Below, piece by piece: positions 36,006 through 47,600 of a stretch of 64,000 nucleotides of DNA. Source of the stretch: Pycnopodia helianthoides (lineage: Eukaryota; Echinodermata; Asteroidea; Forcipulatida; Asteriidae). The stretch spans positions 11,932,094-11,996,093 of the forward strand of contig CM063255.1 of the NCBI GenBank assembly GCA_032158295.1, read 5' to 3'. The notes under the pieces are model-generated. The model worked only from the letters and a program-made list of their open reading frames with translations. It searched no databases and was not told where the DNA came from. The position numbers and the translations under genes were made by a program. Each line of letters opens with the position of its first letter. Within the stretch, counting starts at the first letter, position 1.

Positions 36006-36693
36006 GAACCATTCAACTTTGCTTTCAACATTATGAATGTACCAAATTAGGGCCTACACTATCATTATCACACAGTGGCCTTTCACACTTTGTAATAGAA
36101 CCCCAGTTTAAATATCAACCATTTTAGAAGTGTAAAAACTTAAGTGCTCACTCAATTATGTTTTTAGAGTGACTCGTAAAAGATAATCATGTCTGTGTTT
36201 TTTTAACAAATCTTTCAACTTTTGGACTTTTGGAAGTGGTGAAAATTTTGCAACTATGGACACAGACAGAAATGGCTGAAATCAGAAGAAATTGTGCATT
36301 TTATCATTGAACCTCCTGGAGTAAAACTCTTTGAAAGTCCCTATTAGTATTACTGAACTCGTTCAAATATTTATCAAAAAAGTTGAAAAGTTGGAGACTT
36401 ACATAGTATGTATGTCGTGCTGTTGGTTCATGCACAACATGTACGGCAGGGTTTTGCATTCGTACCATGATATATTGTGAATGTTGATGTCCTGCAAATG
36501 ACAACTGATTTTTACCACAATTTCATTTGGGCCACAACAGTACCATTCCTTTTTGATACCTTTGTTAACTTGTTGAATTACAAAATCTGAACAGGTTTTT
36601 AGATTCAGAACCTCATGTTTCTTGTACAATGCTCTGATATATCTTTATACCTTTTTATTTATTTGACAGTTTCCCCAAACACCATTTCAAGAA

Positions 36694-39600
36694 ATGGAAT
36701 ACCTTGCCATAGACAGTAGTCTCATTGAGACTGTTCAACTGAAATCTGAAGAACCAGAATCTGAGCTCACCATTGAAGACTTCCTTGAGTTTTCCACAGC
36801 TGAATTGAAGTTTTTCTTACTTAATCTTGGGGACTCGATTGCTGGTAAGATTTGGATTATCCTAAATTGGTCCGAGTAAAATCCTGAATTGGTCTGGGTA
36901 AAATCCTGAATTGGTCTGGGTAAAATCCTGAATTGGTCTGGGTAAAATCCTGAATTGGTCTGGGTAAAATCCTGAATTGGTCTGAGTAAAATCCTGATTT
37001 GGTCCGAGTAAAATCCTGAATTGGTCTGAGTGATCCTGAATTGGTCTGAGTGATCCTGAATTGGTCTGAGTGATCCTGAATTGGTCTGAGTGATCCTGAA
37101 TCGGTCTGAGTGATCCTTAATTGGTCTGAGTTTAGTGCAATACCTCCAGTCTATGGTAAAACTGTAATATTGAATGAAGTGCCAAGATGCCCTATTTGTT
37201 GAAGCCATATGGAGCATCCATTCCATGTTTGTGTAAACAACTTCAAACTTTCTACAGCTGTTGTATGGCTATAAGTCGCATCATTGCTTTATTCATTGTC
37301 GGTGCCTTATTCAAGCAATTAGAATGCAATTGCTATTGCCTTCAATGCAATACAATCCCCCATGAAGAACTACATATGGGCATGAAGAATCATGAGTTGG
37401 TGCTCTAGTCATAGTTAACCCTCTTGCTGTCTGACCATTCAATACCATTCACTGTGGTTTTGAATGATAGATACATGTAAGCTATGCCAGCCTGCAATAT
37501 GTATGATACCATGAGGGAATGCATGTACACAGTACACAGTTAGTTCTGTGCACAGTTGTGCAACCGTACACAACCTTGGCAGTCGAATGGTTTCAAATGG
37601 TTGGTCAACTCACTGGAAAATGTTGCCAAGAGTCACTGAGAGTAGGAGGGTTATTAGTAATGTAATACGTATATGGGTTAAACTCAGATGACTTCACTTT
37701 GACCAATATACAGGTCCAAATCAAGTGAAACAATGCAATGGATTATGGAATAGTTGTTTACAAATTCAAAGATATCATCTTTGTACATGTAAACCTTGTT
37801 TACCATTTCTGACAACAACCTAGAGAATATTGTACATGGTATGTTTTGTGCTGCTGACTAGTGCTGCCAATTTGTTTGCATTCTCTGATGGCACTAACAT
37901 GTGTTTGTTAAGTGTTTAATAGATCGATCACAACTATACAAAAATTCCATTACAAAAATTCCATTACAAAAATTCCATTACAAAACTAATTAGGTTTCCA
38001 CCATTTGGATTACTACCAGTGGCATAACTAGGGGGGGGGGCATTGATGTCTGTGCCCTCCCCTCCCCCCCCCCCCCCATTTGAAATCTTGACATTTGAGA
38101 TTTATAAATTCCAGAGTAAAATGTTACATTTACGAGCTTTATTGTGATCATTTAAATGTTTTTAAAACTATACTTACATTTACATGCAGACAATGTACAT
38201 GTATTTGTTTTTGCCTGCACGTCACATTATCGTATAAAAATAGTAAATGGCATAACAGAGTCCTGAAAAGGGCTTTTTTAAAGAGAAATGCAAATGGAAA
38301 CTACAGTTTGATCTGGGCAGTAAATGGTGCACGTCCCCTGGTGCACACCTAAAATTTTACCCTAGTTTTGGCGCTGAATATATGTACTACGACACGTCTT
38401 TAAAAAGGTACTGGACCAGTTTTCATTTAAATTGCACACGTCGTCTTGCTCTTCCTGGTGCCATACATAGGGACCTGGGGTAGAAGATAACTACCTGTGC
38501 ATGTGCCATTGATTGACAGATGGGCGGGGCTTAATTGATAAGTCAGTCAGTGAGTACCAGGGACATCATTTACAATGCTGCTAAAAGTGTTTAGCAGAAA
38601 CAGGTTACCATGTCATATATTATGTGTGATGACTAGTGCTCTGCTAAATTCTTCAATTGTCTGCTAAATAGCTTTAGTATTGAGCCCGATTTCGAGACTG
38701 TGTACAAGCATGGGTACAAGTTGCAGTGTGCATTTTAAAGGAACATTACAGAATTGGTTTTTGCTAACAAAACAGTTGCTGGCAGTGTAAGCACTTTATG
38801 TAATCCACCATAAACATAAACTGACAAACCTGTAGAAGTTTGAGATCGATCGGCCATCTGGGTCACGAGAAAATAGTGAAAAACGATTACACATTTGCAT
38901 GAAATCATATAGATTCAACAAATGAATAAAACGCTCACTGAGCGATAAACTCCAATCGGAAAATTAGTTTATTCATTTCTCATCAAATATGGCATTTCAG
39001 ACAGAAACATTTCAAGGGATGTTTTCTACTATCATCATCATTAGACCGTGTAAGTGTTATGTAAATCTGTGATCAAAAAGTATATTGTACAAGTTTTTTT
39101 CTTACCAACTCTGTAATGTTCCTTTAAGTTCTGCTCAAAGTGGCATATTGGGCTTCTTGTTGAAGAATTTTGAACCAAGTTACAGAAACACTTATTTTGC
39201 AGTACGTCTTATATTTACACAATGCAGTTAGAGCCGTGGTTGACACAGGTGGAATGATGCTTTATGTTGGAGACAATAAATGTTGCACTTCTTTAGCGAC
39301 TTTTGCTGCTGTTATTCACTTTCTTATTTGATTTAGGATATACTGAACATGTGAAATTCCGTGGTTAAAGGCTCAACGGCACTGAAAACAATGGCAAATC
39401 CCAACAAATAATAAAAAACATTCAAATGTTTCATTTATTTATTTTGGATTCTTCACTTTCATAACAGGCTGTAGAGCTGAACTGGCGGAACGTGCTTTAC
39501 TTGCTCAAAAGCGGAAGAATAATGCAGGACCCAGTGAGCCTAAAAAATTCAAGATTGAGCAGGAGCAGAGCAAGGGAGAGTATACGGCCATCTTGGAGGA

Positions 39601-40891
39601 GTACGGTCTGACAGACCCCGATGTCCTTAATGCCTGGAGTGTTGATATCTCAGCTCTGCCAATTCTAGATGTTGGAAAGATCTTCCACTACGTCCTAACC
39701 AAGGAAGCGTTTGACACATACTACTTGAGTGATTATAAAACCAAAAAAGCATACCAGTACTTAGAATCTGTCTGCGTTCGAAGCATCAAAGTTCAGAGTT
39801 CCGCAGATTTTATCTTTGTGAGGGGCTCTGTTGCCCAGCTGAATGCAGGCGGAGATGGGTATGATGCAAAGAAACCTGCCAATATTAGCAAGATTTTAAT
39901 GACATCAGATGGGGACATTGTTGTGTCATGTTGCACATGCACAGAGGACTTGTACCAGTGTTGCAATCATGTGATAGCTGTCCTGTTCCGCGTTGAGCGC
40001 CTTGTCAGAGAGATGGACTCGACAGACAGTCAACCAGGAACCTGCAAATCTAAAGAAGACAAAGATGAAAGCGTTAAACCTGTCAAGATCACTGATCTGT
40101 TCAAGAAGAAAGACCTTTTTGCCCAGTCTCTATTGGGGAAGATTCCCAAGCCGTCTGCCGAAGAAAAGAGGAAGTTCATGGAGAAGATCTGTAGGACAGC
40201 CCCGAATAGCTTATTTGCTCAGATGTTCAGAGGGGCCATCGATGCAGGACAGAACCTTACAATGGGTCATCAGTCAGAGCAGCAAAGCACGGTTTCAGTC
40301 CGGATGAAGGACGGGAAGCAAACTATCGTGGTTGTTGGGAGAGGGCCGGATGGACCAGGGGAAAAGGTAGCTTCTAGTGGACAGGGTGCACAGAGGTCAG
40401 GTGTGCAGGCTTCAGTTAGCTTACCAAAGGCTGCTCAGACATCGGCCATGACTGTTGCCGCAGGCCCTCCAAGTACTCAAGGTATACAGACATCAAACAT
40501 ACGTGTACAATCAGTGACCCCACTGCAGGTAGTAGGTGTACCAGTGTCAGGCATTCCGGTAGCAGGAGGCAGTGCAGCAGGAGTTGCAGGCATTCAAGTG
40601 CTATCAGGTGGACAGATGGCAGAATTACAGACAGTTCAACAAGGCCTTTTCATGGTAGGTGGGCAGGCAGTGGTAGGTGCCCCAACACTAATAGGAGGTC
40701 AAGCACTAGTTGGGACACAGGTTGTGGCAGGCAGACAAGCCCTTATTGGTGCACAGGTTGTGGCAGGCAGACAAGCCGTTGTTGGTGCACAGGCTGTAGG
40801 AGGTGGAAAGTCAGTGGCAGAAGGGGAATCTTTGGTAGAGGGACAGGTAGAGATGGTAACTGGTGAAGGGGAAAGCCCAACTGCTGTCTGA
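36694..40891 (+). CDS. SAP and SWIM zinc-finger protein, two coding exons
   Basis: Coding exons 36694-36844 and 39468-40891, joined in phase 1 (GT/AG), giving 524 aa. Residues about 28-64, split by the intron, look like a SAP DNA-binding motif (STAELKFFLLNLGDSIAG, then CRAELAERALLAQKRK), followed by a basic segment (about 63-80). A SWIM zinc finger follows with CxC-x7-CxH: C206, C208, C216 and H218 (SCCTCTEDLYQCCNHVIAV). The C-terminal third is rich in Gly, Val, Ala and Gln, with a degenerate repeat (VVAGRQALIGAQVVAGRQAV). SAP plus SWIM occurs in invertebrate proteins often tied to YqaJ-type nucleases; no nuclease domain is seen here. A nuclear DNA-linked role is plausible but unproven. The ATG follows an acceptor at about 36669, so a non-coding first exon probably lies upstream. 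Confidence 0.85.
36855..37135. repeat. minisatellite, 22-bp then 20-bp units
   Basis: The block begins directly after the splice donor of the SAP/SWIM gene. The first part repeats ATCCTGAATTGGTCTGGGTA with a 22-bp period (about seven units); the second repeats TGATCCTGAATTGGTCTGAG with a 20-bp period (about six). The unit switch is a 2-bp change. A minus-strand open frame across it is a by-product of the repeat. Confidence 0.95.
37415..37654 (+). mobile_element. TTAACCCTC-ended element Y, copy 1
   Basis: Starts TTAACCCTCTTGCTGTCTGA and ends GAGAGTAGGAGGGTTA. The whole 240 bp matches 51293-51520 in inverted orientation, with blocks such as GACCATTCAATACCATT, CATGAGGGAATGCATGTACA and TGCCAAGAGTCACTGA. 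Located in the intron of the SAP/SWIM gene. Confidence 0.85.
37940..37986. repeat. 15-bp tandem repeat, three units
   Basis: ACAAAAATTCCATT repeated three times in a row. Confidence 0.9.
38735..39127 (-). mobile_element. TTAA-flanked MITE (family M), copy 2
   Basis: About 393 bp with TTAA at both ends, inverted relative to the copies at 18730 and 48592. It lies in the intron of the SAP/SWIM gene. It contains ATCGATCGGCCATCTGGGTC and ACTCCAATCGGAAAA as reverse complements of the other copies. Confidence 0.9.
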
Positions 40892-41131
40892 AGGTGATAA
40901 CCAAGATCCATTATTGTTGGGGTTTTGGATAGTTATTGTTTCCCCATGTAGCCATGTTTTTCATTCCATTGCAAGTAAAAGTTTTTGAGGACGATTTTAT
41001 ATTCCAGGCTTGTAATCTAGAATGCCAAAACTTACATGTACATTAGAAATACAATGTGCATTTAATACGCTTAGTTGATTGTATTGGGGAAAATTGTTCC
41101 AATGTCCAGCAGGGGAATTGTTTATTTTGAG

Positions 41132-41193
41132 GGGTCAAAGTGGTGCTGGTTAGGGTCAAAGTGGTGCTGGTTAGGGTCAAAGTGGTGCTGGTT
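41132..41193. repeat. 22-bp tandem repeat, three units
   Basis: GGGTCAAAGTGGTGCTGGTT repeated three times in the 3' region of the SAP/SWIM gene. Confidence 0.9.
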
Positions 41194-41573
41194 ACCCCAA
41201 ACTACCCTTGTTTTTTAGTTCACTTGGGGTGAACAAGAAATACCACAACCAATGAACACAAATTCGAGTTCCTCCGTTTTGCAAAAGGCACAATGGCGAT
41301 TAAAATAAACAGACATGTGTACAAGTTTCTAAAGGTACCAGTGCATATTAAACTATTGTCGGTTCTAGACTTTGTTTGTAGTTGTAGAGGCCAATGTTTT
41401 GTAGTTTTGCAAGGATAGTCGTCGCTTTTTCCAACAGCTAAAAACATTTACCTAGATGAATAAAAAAGGTACATTGACAAACTTCAACAATCTGGTTGAA
41501 ATTTATTTGATAGTTTTGAAGTCTTGTCAATACTTACATTGTACCCTCTGTGACTACATGTACTTCACTTTGA

Positions 41574-41579
41574 AATAAA
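41574..41579 (+). other. candidate polyadenylation signal of the SAP/SWIM gene
   Basis: The first strong AATAAA downstream of the stop at 40891, in a double AAATAAATAAAC context. A second candidate is at 41808-41813. Confidence 0.35.
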
Positions 41580-42536
41580 TAAACAAACTAGCTTCTTTTT
41601 TAATTGAGGAAACATGTCTTTGTACTGTCTTAGTTCTAGTATTAGTTCAAGTTCTTGGAAGACTAAGATAGATCATCTCAACTTCCATATTGATTTGTGT
41701 TCCTCATGAAAATTGTCCTCTATCGAAAATCCATCAGACTTCTTACTTTTCATGTGATCAGCTTAATCCTTGTATTGTAGATATAGGAAGGCTAAATCTA
41801 AAAAAGAAATAAAATGGCGTGCATAGCTTTTGTTTGTTTTTTAAGCAGTTTTTTTATGCAATTATAAAGTTGAATGTCTGATCCAATGTATATAAAGTCA
41901 GTTCCCACCTGAAGATCGTGGCATGTGATGCCATCAAGAACATTCAAAGAACACACTGCTTTTATGAGGACCAGCTAAAGACCTAGACCCATAACACGGC
42001 CAAGCATCACCAAACGAGAACAAGCAGTTCGTTTAGCTATAAAAGTAAACAAAAAAATGTTAAAGCAATATGTAATGGACAGTTGAAGCCAAAGGCCCAT
42101 GTCACAAGAGTCAAACAGGTCCAGGCAATCTTCAAGATGACTTATTCACTATTCATTCATTCACATCACTTTCTTTTGAATAGTGAGACACTGATTATAA
42201 AATGTCTCTTGTGCAACTGAAATGATTCTTTGTTTGAAGGGCAATGGGTTGTCTTCAAGGCACCTGGTGCGCCGATTGGCAAACTAACAAAAAATTTCAA
42301 TGGAACTCTTTTAAAAATGAAAAACTTTTAAGCATACTAATCCAATATTTTCAATAAAAAACTATTAAAAAAAAGTTCTCTTACTTGAACAAAAATAATG
42401 GCCACTAATTTTCAAGAGATGTACGTACGTAACAAACCTGGCTACTGACCTATTTTTGCGTAGCTCTCAGAAATTTTTTCAGTCCATTAACTTTACATTT
42501 TAAACTTATTTCTGGTCAGGCTTGCCAAAACCTTCT

Positions 42537-42650
42537 TTCAGAGAAGGGGTTTTCCCCGGTGTTTTTCTGGTATGGTTGGCAGCAGATTGAGCCACATCAC
42601 CTTGTGAAAACCCTTACAAGGTGCTATATAAATGGATCTCATTATTCAAA
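42537..42650 (+). repeat. 3' fragment of tRNA-derived SINE
   Basis: Shares GAAGGGG, TTTTTCTGGTATGGTTGGCA, GCAGATTG and AAGGTGCTATATAAATGG with the 3' half of the SINE at 49605-49925. The tRNA-like head is missing. Confidence 0.65.
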
Positions 42651-43108
42651 ATCTTAGCAAACCTGCCTTAGAATTTGCAACATCTTAACAGTTGATTTGA
42701 TACACCTGTAGATAAAGCACTGTATAAGATTAGTTATTAATTATCCTGTGCACCAGTGGATCTTAATTCTGACTAAAGAACATTACAAATCTGGAGTTCT
42801 TGAACAGTTATTTAATTAAAAGTTTTTATTCAACCATTATGAAATATTTCCTGTAATTTCATTTTGTTAGTACAATACAGTAACTAAAAAGAGAGATGGA
42901 TGTGATTCCATATACCTTTGAATTTTATACAAATACAAGTAGACCGTCTGCCCATTATGTAAAACCCAATTGAATGACAAGTGATACACCAACTATTGAA
43001 AGAGATTTGTAGTATACTGCATACCCAACTTTCTCTATGCTCCTATCAAGGTGTTTCAGTCCCATGTTTTTATCCATTCAAGGTGATATAGTGTGAAACC
43101 TTGTCACC

Positions 43109-43354
43109 TGGGCCCAATTTCATAGAGCTGCTAAGCACAATAATTTGCTTAGCATGAAATTTCTTCCTTGATAACAACAGGGTTACCAACCAAATTTCCA
43201 TGTGTTGCATATTGCTTGTTACTGGTATTCAGCTGTTGTTTGCTTTTCCTGAAAATCACGTGGAAATTTGGTTGGTAATCCTGTTTTTTATCAATGAAGA
43301 AATTTCATGCTAAGCAAACTGTTGTGCTTAGCAGCTCTATGAAATTGGGCCCTG
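43109..43354. repeat. foldback repeat F, copy 2
   Basis: TGGGCCCAATTTCATAGAGC at the left and CAGCTCTATGAAATTGGGCC at the right. The interior arms pair too (TTGCTTAGCATGAAATTTCT with AGAAATTTCATGCTAAGCAA), so nearly the whole element can form one long hairpin. Confidence 0.85.
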
Positions 43355-43599
43355 ACTACAACTCAAATACACTGGTTAACCATTGAGAATAAACCAAGCA
43401 GCTCTTTTCAAACAACTCTTCCAATGAGATGTAAAAACATAAAACAATTTAAAAAAACACAACAACACTGCTTAAAAAGCATTGTGTTGTTGCTTTCCAC
43501 ATCCTGCATGTAGCAATTTATCACTTTAAACAAAACTTTGTTTTGAATTACTAAAATCTTTTATTAAACAAGAAAAGTCATGCTTGGTCAACACAAATG

Positions 43600-44200
43600 T
43601 TGCGCAAGCCAGACCTAGGTGGTCCAAAAATAACGGGCCTTTGGGGATCCCAAGACCAAACCACACACCAAGCTTGGAGATAGTATACCAATTCCTTTTT
43701 GAGTTAACGCTCAGACAACATTTCCTCTGTTTTTGCCATAATGATCTTGTCATTTGACTTTGAGGTCCAAAAGCAATAGGCTTCTGGGATCCCAAAACCA
43801 ATCCACACACTATATTTGGAGTTAATGTGACAAGTCCTTTTTGAGTTATGACTCGGCCAACAGTTTTTTGTTTCAGCCATAATGACCTTGGCCTAGGGTC
43901 CAAAAGCAATCTGGGGGATCCCAAGACCAATCCACAAACATTACATTACATTACATTACACAAAGCATTTATAATGCGCTATTCCCAAGTGGCTCAAAGC
44001 GCTTACAAAACTAAAACACAATTATACAGCTTAAGCAATTAAACAGCAAAAATTAAAGCAAAGCAAAACAAATAAATGGAACATTAATGATTAAACAAAT
44101 AGGTCTTGAGAGATTTTTTGAAGGAATATACTGAACCAAGTTTGGAGTTGATATGACAAGTCCTTCTTATGTTATCGCTCATACAACATTGGATATCCTG
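43600..44200 (-). repeat. diverged ~155-bp tandem repeat, interrupted
   Basis: Blocks GGATCCCAAGACCAA, CACACCAAGCTTGGAG, AGTCCTTTTTGAGTTAT, CGCTCAGACAACATTT and AGGTCCAAAAGCAATAGGCT recur in order about four times. The last unit is split at about 43940-44135 by a separate piece containing an ACATT tract and ATAATGCGCTATTCCCAAGT. The repeat gives an internally repetitive minus-strand frame (43526-43930), which I do not regard as a gene. Confidence 0.75.
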
Positions 44201-44384
44201 GCCTACATAAGCTATTTTAACAACACATGAAAAAAAACATAATGTTTGTGATTCAACAAATATCAACATTTCTAGTAAAATTTAAATTTTTATACCAAGA
44301 TAAACAATATATTTGTATGTACCAATTTTGAAAGGATAGTACACCATTGGTGCGTAAGCAGCTCTTTGAAATAGGGCCCTGTGC

Positions 44385-44390
44385 TTTATT
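44385..44390 (-). other. candidate polyadenylation signal of the SDR gene
   Basis: AATAAA on the minus strand about 270 bases after the SDR stop codon. Confidence 0.4.
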
Positions 44391-44657
44391 ACATTCTGCT
44401 AAAGTGAAAAAAACAACATTATTTGTCCATAAATAGTTCATGAAATTGGGCTCAGGTAGAAGAACCTCTTCCCCTTATTAACCTTACTGCTCATTTATCC
44501 CAACCACAATTGGGCCTGTCCAAACTTGGCAACCAGGGTGGGGACTGTGTGGGCCCACCTTGAATGTTCCCAAGTTGGGATAAGCCCAACTATTGTTAAC
44601 ATGGTTGCAGCTGATGCTCTACTAGTTGAGGCATAACTACCTGTTCCAACACTGATG

Positions 44658-47600
44658 TTAGTCCTTTTTGCCTCTACCAACAAATGATTCCATACATTCA
44701 TCAAAGCCAAGAAGACGGAAGATGAGCAATGTTGCCTTCTCTGGCAGCAAGCTGTAAAAATATAAATAGTCCACAGTCAGTTAAATAATGAAAACTACAT
44801 TTGATACTACACTGTTGATATGGAACATATTTTATCGTTTGTCATAATTTCAACATAAATTCAAGTTTGTGTTTTTTTCTATGTTAAAAATGTTCTATGT
44901 ACATGTATCTGATGAGGTTTGATGCTTGTCACAGCGCTGTGATCTATATGTAATCCAAATGGGAAAACATTTTCAAGTCTATAGATGCTTAAAAAGTACC
45001 TCTTTAGTAATTTATAACTAATTTCTTTAGTAAAGTGCTTCGCTATATAAGTATGATTTAATATTATTATTACTATTATATGTAATAGCACTTTATAAGA
45101 GCTTTCTATTATTATTATTATTATGTGCTGCCTTTCTTTATATCAAAAGTGTATAAAATTGTAGGCTGCATTCGTTGAAATATAATAACATTTGATGTTT
45201 TGTACCAATAAGTTGTGTACCTGCAAAACTTTCAGTCTCTGTGACTTCTTTGTAAACATTTCATGTGTAACAAGGTCTATAACAATCCAAGTGATTAACA
45301 GCTAAGTGCACCACCAAGAGAGACCAATTCATCATGTGTATCATTCATGGGGAAAAGTTACTCACAGAGTCCATAATTACACAATAGTACACATTATGTA
45401 ATAAGAAAATCACTTCAACTTAAAAAGCTGCAAGCTTAGTTGGTATACTATGCCAGATATGGGAGCAGAGGGGAACCCCCCCCCCCAAAAAAAATAATTA
45501 AAAATAAAATAAAATAAGAAATTCCTCACTTTAACACACTATTTTCCTCTTGTACAGAAGTACCCTCCCCCCTAAAATCTTCTAATGACGTCCTGAGATT
45601 TCAAGCACACAATGAATACACAATAGAGGGACGGGGGTACACCATGCCTAATACCAACCACCACCTGTTAGTTGGTGATCATTTTGGGTCTGTTGGTGTG
45701 TCAGTAGGGCCTAGTGTTAGTAATAATAAAATTGATACCTCACCATGCAATGCCTCAAAACCCATATAATAATAAAACTTATATGCAAGGCTTCAGAATT
45801 CCTTTCCAAGAGCGAAAATCAAGTTTTCACATGCACTGGCAATTACTGAGCTACTAGTGTCTTCTGTAACAATGACCTTATCCAGGTTGAAATCATCATT
45901 GTGATATATTGTCTTGTGATTTCCCTAAGCTGAACAAAATACATTTGACAGTACTCTATGAATGTTGGTATGTTAACGACAGTATGCTGTGTATGGTTTT
46001 TTAAACCGATTTATTGATTATTAATAATGTTACAACATGCAAATCTCTGATTTGAATTTATTTGTGTTTGCAAATTGCCTACAGGCATCTTAAAGTACGC
46101 CTTACAGATAGAGTTTATGACATCTTTCTTGAAAATAATATGGATTCAATTAATTTCCTTACCCCAAAACATAGTGTGGCATTCCTTTACAATTTAACTT
46201 GACTTTTCAAAATATGTTTTTGTAGTCAATTCTACAAGACTGTTAGGTATATTGTTCATTTACAAGACTTACTATTTAATGTAAGCTGCAACGGTGATAA
46301 CCCTGGGTAGGATACACATTTTTTCATCCAGAAGGACAGCATCCATGATATTTCTTATGACGTAGGATGGCTTGAGCAAGGAAAGTGTCATCAATGGATC
46401 TCTAGCACCATTCAAAGAATAAGAAAATGACTTATCAAGACTGTATGACTTCAGACTCTGCTTAGATTCTCACATTCCACTGATCATTAAAGGTATCAGA
46501 AATTCAATACTTTGTACAAATTAATTTCTGTTAACTATCAACGACAATTTTCAACATGCCAAGTCCGAAACATTCTGACAATTGGATTTCCACCACTGTG
46601 CAGTCAAAATGGGACTCAGACTTTCATGTACTTGGTATAAGTTGGTCCAAGCCAAGCACCAATTCATTTGTACTGAGAAATTGTATCAATTGAATGTTGC
46701 ATCTTTTACAAAATTGTGTAGGAAGGAAAAACCTTTACAAGTGTTTCAAGCAGTGAAATAAATCTGTGGTCCAAGGATGACTAGTGAAAGTTTGGTACAC
46801 TCCAAGTGTGAGTTAAAGTATGCCTAGTATTTTTGAGTTTCCATAATATAATTTTGGGGCAGAAACTACTATATTAATGCGCATTGCCCAGCAAGAATGT
46901 AACAGTTTCCTGACTGGGACCCGCTCATTATAAGCCTTTTTGAATTGTCTTTTGAGCCAAAGCACTTTGAACGTTTTAAAATTTTGAGGATCAAGATACT
47001 TTTTGGTATATTCTTGGTCTCTCTGGGCTATCTTTTGAGCAGTATTGGCTTGAACTGTTAGAGCTGCTTTTTCTCTTTACAGTGGATGTAAATTAGGGAA
47101 CAATGCAAACATGCAGCATGAAACCTACAAGGGCTTGGGTCTAGGGCCTGCTTGAGGGCCCCTGGGCCTGCTTGAGGGCCCTGGGCCTGCTTGAGGGCCC
47201 CTGGGCCTGCTTGAGGGCCCCTGGCCTGCTTGAGGGCCCCTGGGCCTGCTTGAGGGCCCCTGGGAAAATGTTTAAGGATTTAGATACTCTTAGGTGCATT
47301 TTCGGCCCTCTGGTTTATCTTTAGAAGCCAACTTTGATCTGTTACTGTTTTTTCTCCCTGCTTTTGTTCTCTTTTGGAAAAAAACTTCAGGGCTGGTGCA
47401 TGCACATCCTTCATCCATCCCTGATTGAATCAAATACATTTTACAGCACAGTCAATTATTTATTGTAATTTACAATAAGCACAAAGTAAGTTTGCAGAAT
47501 GCTTGTAATTTTGTGACAAATCGATTACTTTATTCTAATGATGTATACACATTTATGACTTCAACATTTCTGAAAAGTGTAATAATAGGAACAACTACTC

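Larger units (their letters stand above)
40892..43108. other. 3' UTR and intergenic sequence
   Basis: No further gene seen. It holds the 22-bp repeat at 41132 and a SINE 3' fragment at 42537-42650. The genes on either side are convergent, with the SDR gene on the minus strand. Confidence 0.5.

Noticed and set aside
36735..37226. 163-codon minus-strand ORF with repeated peptide
   Set aside because: Product of the 20/22-bp minisatellite, overlapping a splice site and antisense to a real exon.
43526..43930. 134-codon minus-strand ORF with internal repeats
   Set aside because: Arises from a diverged non-coding tandem repeat; no domain.
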